Source: Oligoflexia bacterium
GTDB taxonomy: Bacteria; Bdellovibrionota; Bacteriovoracia; Bacteriovoracales; Bacteriovoracaceae
NCBI GenBank assembly: GCA_015232015.1
Contig: JADGAM010000003.1
Span: forward strand, 20,572-66,184
DNA: 45,613 nt
Direction of reading: 5' to 3'
The notes below the pieces were generated by a model, which was not told where the DNA came from, searched no databases, and saw only the letters and a list, made by a program, of their open reading frames with translations. Positions 17,065 to 26,678 of this stretch are shown piece after piece; the stretch's first letter is position 1; each line of letters starts with the position of its first letter. The position numbers and the translations under genes were made by a program.

Positions 17065-18951
17065 ATGGAACAAAAAACAGTTTTTGGAATTGATTTAGGA
17101 ACAACTAACAGTTGTATCGCACGATTCGATTGTAGCTTAATCAATACTTTTGAAATAATTGAAATTGATAATGCAAAAACAGTTCCTTCTGTAGTTGCAT
17201 ATGATGAAATAAAAAATCAATGGTTAATTGGTGAAAGTGCTAAAAATTACTCTAAAATTTATCCATCAAATGCAATCTCTTCAATAAAAAGAGAGATGGG
17301 GAAGAATGATTTTTCGATAAAATTAGGTCCTCATACATTAAATGCAGAAGAGGTTTCTTCAAAAATTTTATCATACTTAAAAGAAAAGACCGAAGAAAAA
17401 TTAAATATTGAAATTAACGATGTAGTTATTACTGTTCCAGCTTATTTTAATGATCTTCAGCGAAGGGCCACACTCAATGCTGGCATTATGGCCAAGCTAA
17501 ATGTTTTAAGAATAATCAATGAACCTACGGCCGCAGCACTGATACACGAAATATCCCAAACATCAATTTTCCCTGAAACATCTGCAAAGACAACCCCACT
17601 CATACAAAAAATCTCTAACTCTGAAAAATGGATTGTCTATGATCTTGGTGGTGGTACTTTTGATGTATCAATTATTGAGGCCAAGGCCCACTACAAAGAA
17701 GTCCTTGCTTCCACAGGCAACAACAACCTTGGGGGAGATAATTTTGATAATATTTTGGCCTGTCATTTATTAGAGCAAATCATAAAGAGTAATCCTCACC
17801 TAAATGACCACTTAGTTGCTCTTACTCATAATTTCTCTCTTCAAGCTAAATTAAAAAACTTAGCAGAAGAAATAAAAATTGCTCTTTCTACTCATTCTAA
17901 TAAAGAGATAAATGATTTTTTAGAATTAAGTATTGATACTGATACTGATACTGATATTTTAATACCTATAAAGCTCTCCATCTCTAGAGATAAATTTCAA
18001 GCATTAATTGAGCCACTGGTAGATTCAACTATTGAATTACTAACTCAAGCGCTACAATTAGCAAATTGTAGAATTGCAGAAATTTCAAAATTATTATTAG
18101 TTGGTGGTTCTACTAAAATCCCTCTAATAAAGGAAAAACTTTTCACAGCATTAGGTTTACATGGAGATAGTTACATTGATCCAGATACTTCAGTGGCATT
18201 AGGGGCCGCTGTTCAAGCAGCAATAAGTGCAAAGTTAAATTTTGATAATATTATTATTGATGTTTCTCCTCACTCACTAGGAGTAGCAGCATTTGGGCAT
18301 ATTGATCTAATTCAACAATTAAATAAAAATTATGCAAATTATGAAAATTATCTAGATAACGAAAGTGACCATGGTGAAGAAGATAACAAAAATAGTGGCA
18401 AATACCCAAAGACTTTCATTCCGGTAATTATCAAAAACTCCAAGTTACCAGCTATATTTGAAAAAACATTTTATACAAGTTTCCCTCATCAAGATCAAAT
18501 TGAAATAAATATCTTTCAAGGTGAATCTCAAAATACAGATGAGAATATCTTTATTGGTTCCTTCGTTGTCAATTTAAAACCAAATGTAAAGATTGTACCT
18601 CTTAATTTAAGTATGGAATATGATCTTAATGGTATTATCAAAATTTCAATGTCTTCATTACAAAAAGAAAAAATTGTAAATTCTTACCATATGAATTTAC
18701 ATTCACATACTTTACCACCAACAATACGTACAGAGGCAGAGGTAGAAACAAAGACATCACCAAAACCCACTAATTATTTAATTGCTAAGATTGAAGGCAT
18801 GCTAAAAAAACAATCTCAAGTAGAAATCAACGACATATTAGAACAATACCGTTTATTACTTGCAGATTGTTCTACAGATGAACAAATAAATATAAACCTT
18901 GATTTATTAGAAAATAAACTTTATGACTGGATTGAATCACAACCTTCTTAA
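17065..18951 (+). CDS. Hsp70 family chaperone (DnaK paralogue)
   Basis: A 628-residue protein. The ATPase domain is complete: GIDLGTTNSC (8-17), VPAYFNDLQRRAT (124-136), IINEPTAAAL (150-159), VYDLGGGTFDVS (191-202), LLVGGSTKIP (344-353). The linker region reads NIIIDVSPHSLG. The substrate-binding beta domain is recognisable (IKNSKLP, INIFQGES) but holds an acidic insert at about 415-448, and the C-terminal lid is short, about 85 residues. A TDTDTD insert near 291-297 comes from a GATACT hexamer repeat. Encoded between a GrpE-like gene and an unknown helical protein, it looks like a specialised Hsp70 with its own partners. Confidence 0.92.
   Translation: MEQKTVFGIDLGTTNSCIARFDCSLINTFEIIEIDNAKTVPSVVAYDEIKNQWLIGESAKNYSKIYPSNAISSIKREMGKNDFSIKLGPHTLNAEEVSSKILSYLKEKTEEKLNIEINDVVITVPAYFNDLQRRATLNAGIMAKLNVLRIINEPTAAALIHEISQTSIFPETSAKTTPLIQKISNSEKWIVYDLGGGTFDVSIIEAKAHYKEVLASTGNNNLGGDNFDNILACHLLEQIIKSNPHLNDHLVALTHNFSLQAKLKNLAEEIKIALSTHSNKEINDFLELSIDTDTDTDILIPIKLSISRDKFQALIEPLVDSTIELLTQALQLANCRIAEISKLLLVGGSTKIPLIKEKLFTALGLHGDSYIDPDTSVALGAAVQAAISAKLNFDNIIIDVSPHSLGVAAFGHIDLIQQLNKNYANYENYLDNESDHGEEDNKNSGKYPKTFIPVIIKNSKLPAIFEKTFYTSFPHQDQIEINIFQGESQNTDENIFIGSFVVNLKPNVKIVPLNLSMEYDLNGIIKISMSSLQKEKIVNSYHMNLHSHTLPPTIRTEAEVETKTSPKPTNYLIAKIEGMLKKQSQVEINDILEQYRLLLADCSTDEQININLDLLENKLYDWIESQPS
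17935..17952. repeat. GATACT hexamer repeat inside the Hsp70 gene
   Basis: Three exact GATACT copies followed by a variant GATATT encode the Asp-Thr run in the Hsp70 ATPase domain. Being a multiple of three, it preserves the frame. Confidence 0.85.
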
Positions 18952-20125
18952 CAAAACAACCTTTGAACAAATCATGTTTATTGATACTCAACTAAATATT
19001 GATAAACTACCCAATGCTGAAAAACTTAAATACTCTATCTATCGTTTGAAGTTTTTTGAAAAAGATGTTCATAAGTATTTTGAAGAATATATTAATTGCT
19101 GGAAATATCTACTTCACATTTTAAAAAATACAACCGGTGATAAATTAAAGCTTATAAACATTTTAAAAAATTATTTTGTTGAAAAATTCACAAAAAATTT
19201 TAACGTTGAAAATTTAAATTATTATAGCGACATAACAAAATTACTTAAGAAAGAATGTACTCAAGACTTCAATTTAGAACTTATTAACACTTTATTTGCC
19301 AAAAAAATTTCTACTACAAATCTGCAATTAAGTGGGTGTTCTATCCAATTATTCGCTTACATCATTATAACTTTATCTATTAATCATAACCAAGAATCTG
19401 ATTTCCCTTCGCGTTTATTACTTAAAAAAATTATTCCGTATTATTTTCACCCATTATCAGTAAATCAAAAAATAAATATTTTGTCTGAAATTATTGAAAT
19501 AATTTTTCAGGGAAAATGCAAAAATATTCATTTAATAAAATCACTTTATCAACTTAAGCAAACACAACTTTATGAAATTTTCAAATACATAGGCAACCTT
19601 ACTAGTAATACTAATTTAAATTTAAACAATAAAGTTGAGCAATCAGAGCAAACTACAATACATTTCTTCTTTAAACTTTTTACCGATCCTAATAATATTA
19701 TTTTTAATAATAATACTCATCTTCAAAACACAATTTCTTTTATAAACAACCTTTTTATTAAATCTGTTTCTAAAGAGTGTGAGAATATTCTTGTTGATAT
19801 AAGTACATCTCTTATAATTAAAAATAAAAATCTCCCTCTAGTATCTTTTTCAACCATATTAAAAATAATATCTAAAAATTTATTTCTTGGAATAATTAAA
19901 AAAAATGATCTTACTTTAATCATAAAAAATATTTTTAAAAATGATAATCTTACTTCTAATTCTAAGCATGAAATCATCTCTGAAATTATTCATCAGTTGA
20001 TTTTGTTTGACAAAAATTTGAGCGATAAAATTAAATACAGTAAATGGTTGACAGAATCCACTAATTGCCAAATAAAAAGAAAAGAAAAAAACAAAATAAA
20101 AGAAGAACAACTCTCTCTCTTCTAA
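18923..20125 (+). CDS. Unknown alpha-helical protein of the Hsp70 cassette
   Basis: A 400-residue protein (383 if it starts at ATG 18974). The ATG at 18923 overlaps the Hsp70 gene by 29 bases; neither start has a clear ribosome site. The sequence is almost wholly predicted helix with regular leucine and isoleucine spacing, rich in Lys, Asn and Ile, without membrane segments or signal peptide. This could be a HEAT/TPR-like solenoid, but no repeat consensus is firm. It ends with a basic helix (KRKEKNKIKEEQ). The location between Hsp70 and the J-like gene suggests a client adaptor or co-chaperone; that is inference. Confidence 0.6.
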   Translation: MTGLNHNLLNKTTFEQIMFIDTQLNIDKLPNAEKLKYSIYRLKFFEKDVHKYFEEYINCWKYLLHILKNTTGDKLKLINILKNYFVEKFTKNFNVENLNYYSDITKLLKKECTQDFNLELINTLFAKKISTTNLQLSGCSIQLFAYIIITLSINHNQESDFPSRLLLKKIIPYYFHPLSVNQKINILSEIIEIIFQGKCKNIHLIKSLYQLKQTQLYEIFKYIGNLTSNTNLNLNNKVEQSEQTTIHFFFKLFTDPNNIIFNNNTHLQNTISFINNLFIKSVSKECENILVDISTSLIIKNKNLPLVSFSTILKIISKNLFLGIIKKNDLTLIIKNIFKNDNLTSNSKHEIISEIIHQLILFDKNLSDKIKYSKWLTESTNCQIKRKEKNKIKEEQLSLF

Positions 20126-20163
20126 TTTGTATGTTTATATTATTTGTATGTTTGTATTAAACT

Positions 20164-20469
20164 ATGTTGACCACAATTGAGGCCATTAAAATTTTACATT
20201 TACCCTCTGGTTTTTCCAATCAAGAGATTGAAAATGCATATCTTAAAATGATTAGGCGTTTTCCTCCGGAGGTATTTCCTGAAAAAGCAACCATGATACG
20301 CAAAGCTTATAACGCTTTAATGTTAACAGATGAATATCTGTATGAACTTTTAAATGAGAGTGATGGCGATTGTGATAATAAGAGTAATGATAATAGCAGT
20401 AGTAATAGGGATGATAATGATTGTTATGTTGAAAATGATCTCTCTTTTCTAACACCATACCTTCCATAA
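20164..20469 (+). CDS. Minimal J-domain-like protein with PPE in place of HPD
   Basis: A 101-residue protein. The first 65 residues follow a J-domain layout: helix I (EAIKILHL), helix II (NQEIENAYLKMIRR), a loop FPPEVFP where HPD should be, and helix III (KATMIRKAYNALM). The HPD tripeptide, essential for stimulating Hsp70 in classical J-proteins, is replaced by PPE. The tail is an Asn/Asp/Ser-rich linker and a short hydrophobic end. It follows the 400-residue gene by 38 bp. It could be a J-like adaptor that docks without triggering hydrolysis, or a lineage variant of the J motif. No ribosome site is obvious. Confidence 0.6.
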   Translation: MLTTIEAIKILHLPSGFSNQEIENAYLKMIRRFPPEVFPEKATMIRKAYNALMLTDEYLYELLNESDGDCDNKSNDNSSSNRDDNDCYVENDLSFLTPYLP

Positions 20470-20565
20470 TAAAACATATTCTGTGATTGACATAACCTAA
20501 TGAAAATGTCAGGCTTTTACTTACATAAACACAATCTACATACATATTGGGAGGTAATATTTAAG

Positions 20566-21246
20566 ATGCAATTAATTATTCTCGAGGGACTTATAGGTGC
20601 AGGTAAAACTACATTTGCTGAAAAATTAAGTAAATTAATTGATGCTAAATTATATTATGAACCAGTAAAAGATAACCCTTATCTAGAAGATTATTATAAG
20701 AATCCAAAAAGATATGCGCTTGAGATGCAATTTTGGCTAATGTCTATTCGTTTTCAGCTTCATCAAGAAGCAATTAAATACATTTGGGATAGTGGCAAGA
20801 GTGCAATCATCGATCGTAGTATTTATGGTGATTGGATATTTGCTAAACAAAATTGGCTTGATGGAAATATCGATGATCGTGGTTATGAAAGTTATATCAA
20901 ACATCGTGATGTGATGTTTCGCTACTTGATGATCCCTCATATTACTTTATTTTTAGATGCAGACCCAAAGATATGTCTCGATAGAATACATATGCGTGGT
21001 CGTGATTGTGAAAAGGGAATTCCTCTTAAATATTTAGATGGCCTGCACATTCTTCATAGAGAGTTAATGATTGAATTAAAACAACGAGGCTCTCATGTAG
21101 TAGGTATCAATTGGAATAACTTTCGTGACCTTGAGGCCACAATTGCAGAATATAATGTTCCATTAAATAAAACAAATCCTCTTCATTTTAATCCTGCAAT
21201 TACAGAACAAACTATCGAAACACTTTCTCAAAATAATATTCAATAG
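20566..21246 (+). CDS. Deoxynucleoside kinase
   Basis: A 226-residue protein from ATG 20566, chosen because GGGAGG lies upstream and the P-loop GLIGAGKTT begins at residue 8 as is usual. Further motifs are YEPV (substrate base contact), FWLMSIRFQLHQ, DRSIYGD (catalytic DRS) and the LID arginines in RIHMRGRDCEKG. This is the dCK/dGK/TK2-like family that phosphorylates deoxynucleosides for salvage; the base specificity cannot be read from sequence alone. It is downstream of the chaperone cassette (96-bp gap) and convergent with the sensor gene. Confidence 0.9.
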   Translation: MQLIILEGLIGAGKTTFAEKLSKLIDAKLYYEPVKDNPYLEDYYKNPKRYALEMQFWLMSIRFQLHQEAIKYIWDSGKSAIIDRSIYGDWIFAKQNWLDGNIDDRGYESYIKHRDVMFRYLMIPHITLFLDADPKICLDRIHMRGRDCEKGIPLKYLDGLHILHRELMIELKQRGSHVVGINWNNFRDLEATIAEYNVPLNKTNPLHFNPAITEQTIETLSQNNIQ

Positions 21247-21266
21247 TACTTATAATAGACGTTAAT

Positions 21267-23417
21267 TTAAAGTGTTATTGCCTGCTCGTTAGCTTGGTCA
21301 TAAACAAAAAAAGAGGTGGGGATGACCGTGGCCTTAACAACTCGAATGTGTCCTTGCGCCCCTAGAATGTCTCCTTGCTCATCACGAATTGGGCCGGCAT
21401 TGCATTCAACAAAAACTAGTTCTCCAGTTTTTGAAATTAACCTTAATTTATTACATGTTTTATGTCCTCTTATGTTTTGAAAAAAGATATTATTTGCTAT
21501 TTCTATATCTTCAGAATAGATATAATGAGTAAAATTCGTTCCAATAATTTCTTCGGGATTATATCTTAAATCTTTTATTACTGCTGGAGAACAATATATA
21601 AGACCTCCTTTGGTATCTACCTGATAGATAAAATCAGTACTATTTTCAATTATTAAACGAAATTTACGTTCTTTATCATGCAATATTTTGCTCATCAAAC
21701 TTATTTTATTAAAATACATCGTAGTCATAAAAATCATAATTCCAACAGCAACTACAATTACAAAACCAATCAAGCTTATCAAAGAGACTTCATTCAAAGA
21801 AGATATGGCCACAAAATAAAGAGGCGTCAATTGACTCTCATTAAAAAATATGGTGTGAATTTTTTTTTCAAATAATACTTCTTTATTACTGTCGGGTTTT
21901 TTACTAAATATTGGTCCTAATAGTAACTCATTGTTATCAACTATATCTTTCTCTATTTTAAATTTTAATTGAGATTGAGATTGAGATAATGATGATGGCC
22001 AAAGATCTCTAAAATTATATTTTTTTTCATTAGAAAAAAGAATGGTTCCCACATTATTTACTATAGAAATCAAACTATCCAACGTAGGATCAATTTTTTT
22101 TAGTATCTTTTGATCAAAGTCAAAGTCGATGGTCACGACCCCTATCATTTCCTTTCTTATATTGTAAACAGAATGAGTTATGTAATATTCACTTTTATTG
22201 TAATGAGATTCTAAAAGTTCACTAATAGTGGGTCCTGCCTTTATAGCATTTTGAAAATACTTTCTTCGAATATGATTTTTACCAACAAAACTTTTTTGAG
22301 ATAACCGATTAGAAGATGCCAAAATTTTACCTTCTAAATTTAAAAAATAACAATCAGCTGTAATAGAACTTATTGTTCTACAATAACGATCTAAAACATT
22401 ATTAATAGAATCAATGGTATTAATATTTAACAACATCTTTTTTTCAATATCATAAAAAATAGGAGATCTAACCATGCTATAAACAATATTTTGAGCAAAC
22501 TTTACATGTGTATCCCACATATTTCTAATAATGAGTAAATCATGTTGATTTTGCTGTTGTAATATTGTTAAACGATTATTTTTTATTGAATTAATCCAAC
22601 TAGCACCTACAAAGGCCAATATTATACTTATTACTAAAAATGATTTTAGATTAATCGCAAGTTTTTTTTGTAATGAAAATGATGATTGTGATGATTGTAG
22701 TAAAGAGATATTTCTATGAAAATAAAAGACAATTAAATAAAGCACAAGACATTTTACCCCATAAAAAAATAAAATGGATACATTCGATATCTTATCTATT
22801 AGCTTAATATTGGAATTATCGAGAGATAATAACAAATCAAAAAAATTAATATGTATCAAGAAATTTAAAAATACCCAAATAGCAACAGTAATAACTGCTG
22901 GTTTTAAATTCATTTTTTTCACATAACTTCTTTTTTGATATTTAAACAATAAAACAAATAACCATGCTATGCCTGTTAATTCCAGAAGAAGATATGAACT
23001 TATTTGCCACACGGCCTGATCATAAAACATTACAAGTAAAACAATTGATGAACCTACAATCAAGTATGTCTTATATGTTAATTTCAAACGTGGTATCAAA
23101 AATTTACTAGCATTAATCAAAAACAAATGTAAAAAAATTAAGGAAGAGATCCATAGAATAGGCACAACATAAATTGTATTGAAAAAAGTTAGAGCATTTA
23201 ATCCATCATACTTAATTAGTGGATCCAATACATCTGCTAGACCATAACATGTAATGAAGAATAATAGATATCTCCAATAAGACTCTCTTTTATTCCTAAT
23301 TTTTCCGTTAGGTTCAATAGGTTCATAGACAAAAAAATATACAAAAAATATCAAAGTTAACCAAATTAAGGCGTAAAAAACAAAAATAAACTCAGATCCA
23401 AATAAATTGTAGGTCAT
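21267..23417 (-). CDS. Membrane sensor with Cache-like and PAS domains but no output domain
   Basis: A 716-residue protein. About seven hydrophobic segments occupy residues 5-240, followed by another helix (about 255-275), an extracytoplasmic Cache-like region (about 280-530, with GKNHIRRKYFQNAI and GVVTIDFDF), a further helix (about 545-570) and a C-terminal PAS domain (about 585-700, with YCSPAVIKDLRYNPEEIIG). The protein stops 16 residues after the PAS domain: no HisKA, GGDEF or methyl-accepting module follows in this or nearby frames. GGAAG precedes the ATG. It probably signals through a partner protein. Confidence 0.8.
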   Translation of the reverse strand: MTYNLFGSEFIFVFYALIWLTLIFFVYFFVYEPIEPNGKIRNKRESYWRYLLFFITCYGLADVLDPLIKYDGLNALTFFNTIYVVPILWISSLIFLHLFLINASKFLIPRLKLTYKTYLIVGSSIVLLVMFYDQAVWQISSYLLLELTGIAWLFVLLFKYQKRSYVKKMNLKPAVITVAIWVFLNFLIHINFFDLLLSLDNSNIKLIDKISNVSILFFYGVKCLVLYLIVFYFHRNISLLQSSQSSFSLQKKLAINLKSFLVISIILAFVGASWINSIKNNRLTILQQQNQHDLLIIRNMWDTHVKFAQNIVYSMVRSPIFYDIEKKMLLNINTIDSINNVLDRYCRTISSITADCYFLNLEGKILASSNRLSQKSFVGKNHIRRKYFQNAIKAGPTISELLESHYNKSEYYITHSVYNIRKEMIGVVTIDFDFDQKILKKIDPTLDSLISIVNNVGTILFSNEKKYNFRDLWPSSLSQSQSQLKFKIEKDIVDNNELLLGPIFSKKPDSNKEVLFEKKIHTIFFNESQLTPLYFVAISSLNEVSLISLIGFVIVVAVGIMIFMTTMYFNKISLMSKILHDKERKFRLIIENSTDFIYQVDTKGGLIYCSPAVIKDLRYNPEEIIGTNFTHYIYSEDIEIANNIFFQNIRGHKTCNKLRLISKTGELVFVECNAGPIRDEQGDILGAQGHIRVVKATVIPTSFFVYDQANEQAITL

Positions 23418-23654
23418 AAATAACTTCCAATTGTTATTATGGTCAATCCATAAGTTAATACTTGAGTTAGATATTAAATTAATATTAATATTTTAATATA
23501 TTAATATTTGAAGATAGTTATTTTATAATTAGATCTTAATCTCGATATGTTGGTCAAGAATCTTTCAGACTCTTAAGAAAATATATTTATGATTTTTTTG
23601 TACTTGTAGATCAATCCAACACTGAAGTAATCCATTAGGATTCTATAAACGGCA

Positions 23655-24596
23655 TTATGATGTTTGAATTTCGTTGTTAGTAGGATTTTGATTTTCTATT
23701 TGTTCATTGTTATTATCATCATATTGATCATCGTAAGTTTCTGATGATGGATCCAAGTTGTTATCATTTATCTTTTTTTCAAATTCAATACGTTTTTCGG
23801 GAAATTTTTTATAAAATTGTGTGGCCAGCGCATTGATTATTTGTGGATCTTTTTGAGCAGACATTCCCTTTAGTGTAATCTCCATTGCTTCTTCTGCAGT
23901 TTTAGACATTGAAAGCAATTCTTGGTGAGAAGAGATTATCATATGAATTTTTTGAGGAAAATTTTCATTTAATACCATAGGTGATAATAATACCTTTAAT
24001 TCAAAATCACGCTCGACTTGTGGATCAGGATTGGCCTTGCTCGTTTTTGCTGCTAAACTGTAAAGTAACATTTCCATTTCTGGGTTAGTATCATCATCAT
24101 TTAATTGAGAGCGAAGATATTGAATGGCAGAATAAGCATCAGGATTAGATTTTATCTTAGATAGAGTTTTAGAGATATAAGAGCTTTCTATAACATTTTG
24201 TAGATCTGAGGGACTGGTATTATTTTTATGAACAATGTTATCATTAAAAATGTGATATAAGTAAAATAGCTGTTCTCCTTCTGGATATTTAAAAATATTT
24301 TCCTTTATTTTTTTATGTATTTGACTAAGAGGCATTTGATCCACTTTCTTTTTTATACTGATATAATTTTTAGTATCGACATTCTTATTCTGATTTTCCA
24401 CTTTTGTAATTTTCTCATTATTGTTATATTCGGTAACCTTACTTAAAGAGTTGGCCAAGCTACTACCTGCATTTGGATCTTTTTCAAGCTCCTTTTGCAA
24501 ATTAAAATCATTGTAAAAAAATTTACATTCTCTATAAACTCCATAAGAAATAAAAGATAAAACAAATATGCTTAGGCCAGACAAGATATATTTCAT
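23655..24596 (-). CDS. Membrane-anchored protein of unknown function
   Basis: A 313-residue protein with an N-terminal hydrophobic segment (about residues 4-22), either anchor or uncleaved signal. The rest is hydrophilic and mostly helical, with repeated short helices between 90 and 270, which may be TPR-like, and an Asn/Asp/Gln-rich tail. AAAGGA precedes the ATG at 24596. It is 25 bp downstream of the metallophosphoesterase gene and on the same strand, so co-transcription is likely. No family recognised. Confidence 0.55.
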   Translation of the reverse strand: MKYILSGLSIFVLSFISYGVYRECKFFYNDFNLQKELEKDPNAGSSLANSLSKVTEYNNNEKITKVENQNKNVDTKNYISIKKKVDQMPLSQIHKKIKENIFKYPEGEQLFYLYHIFNDNIVHKNNTSPSDLQNVIESSYISKTLSKIKSNPDAYSAIQYLRSQLNDDDTNPEMEMLLYSLAAKTSKANPDPQVERDFELKVLLSPMVLNENFPQKIHMIISSHQELLSMSKTAEEAMEITLKGMSAQKDPQIINALATQFYKKFPEKRIEFEKKINDNNLDPSSETYDDQYDDNNNEQIENQNPTNNEIQTS

Positions 24597-24621
24597 TTTA
24601 TTTAATATCCTTTTAATTTGT

Positions 24622-26004
24622 TTAATCTATATCAGGAAGTGTACTGAATCCTCGTTGTAAAGGGGTCATGCTTATACTTTTATTTCCAGAATATTCAACT
24701 TTGTATCCTAGAGGTCCATTTGTATCTACATTTCCACCATACCCCATTTGAGGAACATTTTTAGCACTTCCTTGAACACTTGAAATAAACTCAACTACTA
24801 TCTCATTCCATTTTGCTCTAACTCGCAAATAACGATTGTATTCACTTGAACCAGAAAAAAAGACAGGAATACGGATCCTACTATTAGTTGGGATAACGTC
24901 ATAATTGGCAATGTAACCGCTTATTTCGTGAAAATGGCCGGCAAAAATTGCTAGGAAATTCATATTGGAAAGATTAGCATATGAACCTAAGATGTTTTTA
25001 AAACCGGTCAATTCATCAGGATGTTCACCAATGTCATGCATGTTTATAATAATTCCAACATTTCCTCCTTTTAATTTCTGATTCATCAAATCTGCATTAA
25101 GCCAGTTTATTGAGTTAGTAATGTCATAAGTATAATTTACTGGAAATTGATAAGAGCTAAATTTAGTACTATATCCGGGAGTTTCGTTAAGTTGAATGAC
25201 ATGAATCCTAGACTTACCTTCTAGGTCTAGAGGAATATCAAAAGAATATGCCAAACTCCCTTTATGTGTTTCTCCACTTTTTACTTGCCAATCACAAACC
25301 TTAACCAAGGAACATCCCCACCATTTTAAAATTGAACATCCTCGAAGTTCCCAGTGGGCAAAAGCACAGGTGTAACTCTTTTCTATTTTAAAATCCATAG
25401 AAAATCCTGCTGATCTGGCATAACCAATATTTATTCTGGTCTGTCTGTCTAAGTAATCTATCATATCTATAACACATGCATTCTTGGGTCTAGTAACACC
25501 GAAATTTCCACCATAATCATTTCCGCAATCATTTACATTATTTCTATAGTCGTGATTACCTAATCCCAACATTACCGGACCATTTGCTGTTATCCTTGGA
25601 TTCTCACTATAATAAGACATAAGGTGGCCAAGATTACTTACATTTCTTCCAGTAAATGCACTATCAAGTACTCCTTTCCCAGGATTACCAAAATCAGTTA
25701 AGTCCCCATTGATAATCAATCCCTCATATGCATAATTTTTCCAAATATTGTTGGTAGTATATTTTAGTTCTCTACTAAGTTTAGCAATACTTGTAGACTG
25801 CCATGAATTGCTAAGAAAGGACTGTTTATTTTTATCCGAGGATTCCACACTTCTACACTCAGGAGTTGAGCATCTCCATACAAATTGTGGATCTGAAGCT
25901 ATAATGAGCGACACTCCAGGTTTACATCCAGAAAGCATAACAATACTGTAAAAGATAAAAGTAACCAGTATAAACATTTTAGTTTTTAAGTAAAAAGTAC
26001 TCAT
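24622..26004 (-). CDS. Calcineurin-like metallophosphoesterase lipoprotein
   Basis: A 460-residue protein with a signal ending in a lipobox, MLSGC (about residues 23-27). Metallophosphoesterase motifs follow in order: ASDPQF (D-x-Q where D-x-H is common), INGDLTDFG (GDxxD), LGLGNHDY (GNHD), a histidine in INMHDIGEHPDE, and AGHFHEISGY (GHxH). Cysteine-rich stretches (CSTPECRS and CAFAHWELRGC) may form disulfides, fitting export. It hydrolyses phosphoester bonds of an unknown envelope or extracellular substrate. GGAGG precedes the ATG. The gene follows the HAMP protein gene by 59 bp. Confidence 0.85.
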   Translation of the reverse strand: MSTFYLKTKMFILVTFIFYSIVMLSGCKPGVSLIIASDPQFVWRCSTPECRSVESSDKNKQSFLSNSWQSTSIAKLSRELKYTTNNIWKNYAYEGLIINGDLTDFGNPGKGVLDSAFTGRNVSNLGHLMSYYSENPRITANGPVMLGLGNHDYRNNVNDCGNDYGGNFGVTRPKNACVIDMIDYLDRQTRINIGYARSAGFSMDFKIEKSYTCAFAHWELRGCSILKWWGCSLVKVCDWQVKSGETHKGSLAYSFDIPLDLEGKSRIHVIQLNETPGYSTKFSSYQFPVNYTYDITNSINWLNADLMNQKLKGGNVGIIINMHDIGEHPDELTGFKNILGSYANLSNMNFLAIFAGHFHEISGYIANYDVIPTNSRIRIPVFFSGSSEYNRYLRVRAKWNEIVVEFISSVQGSAKNVPQMGYGGNVDTNGPLGYKVEYSGNKSISMTPLQRGFSTLPDID

Positions 26005-26063
26005 ATTTTTATTACCTCCGATTGAGATATATTATAGGTCCTGTAGAAAAATTAATCTTAATC

Positions 26064-26534
26064 TTATTGTTGATTTGTTTTATTCAAACTATTTACCATT
26101 TTATTAAAGCTCTCTTCTAGCTCCTTAAAACAATCACCTTGCCTGAAGCGAACTTCTTTCATGGGGCCACCCTGTTCAGCAATCGAGGTAAAATGTTTAT
26201 TTAATTTGTAAAGAGGACCGGCAATATGGTGAGTGTAAATTATTCCAAGAATGATAGTAATAAATGTTATAACAATACTTGCTATTAAAAGTGTCATGTT
26301 CAAATTTGTATTTTGGACTTCTAAAAATCTGAAGAAAACATGATCTGGGGGAAGATGAAGTGTAATACCTTGATTCTTAAACTTATAGAAAAATAATGAA
26401 ATACTGATATAAAATGTTGAGATAATGATAAATGAGAGTGCTAGTGAGTATGCGCAGACCCTTAATTGAAAAGAAGGATTAATTAAATATATTTTCCTTT
26501 GATTAATCTTAGTTTCGTTTTTCGAGATTGACAT
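26064..26534 (-). CDS. Small two-helix membrane protein with a HAMP domain only
   Basis: A 156-residue protein: a basic N-terminus, helix 1 (about 27-50), a short extracytoplasmic loop, helix 2 (about 78-102), and a HAMP domain starting HHIAGPLYKLNKHF, whose Pro in GPLY is the HAMP hallmark. It ends right after the second HAMP helix (ELEESFNKMVNSL), without kinase, cyclase or chemoreceptor module. GGGAG lies before the ATG at 26534. It may be a regulatory subunit for a separate signalling protein. First gene of the run with the phosphoesterase. Confidence 0.75.
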   Translation of the reverse strand: MSISKNETKINQRKIYLINPSFQLRVCAYSLALSFIIISTFYISISLFFYKFKNQGITLHLPPDHVFFRFLEVQNTNLNMTLLIASIVITFITIILGIIYTHHIAGPLYKLNKHFTSIAEQGGPMKEVRFRQGDCFKELEESFNKMVNSLNKTNQQ

Positions 26535-26678
26535 TAGATTCTCCCTCTAGAAAATAATATTACAATGGCCATCCATTTAACTATTATTTAGTTATATCTA
26601 TCTACGAATTATCGGTTATTGATTAAATATTCTTAAATAATTTTTAGATTGTGTGTGATTGCAGAGGGGTTCTGACCT

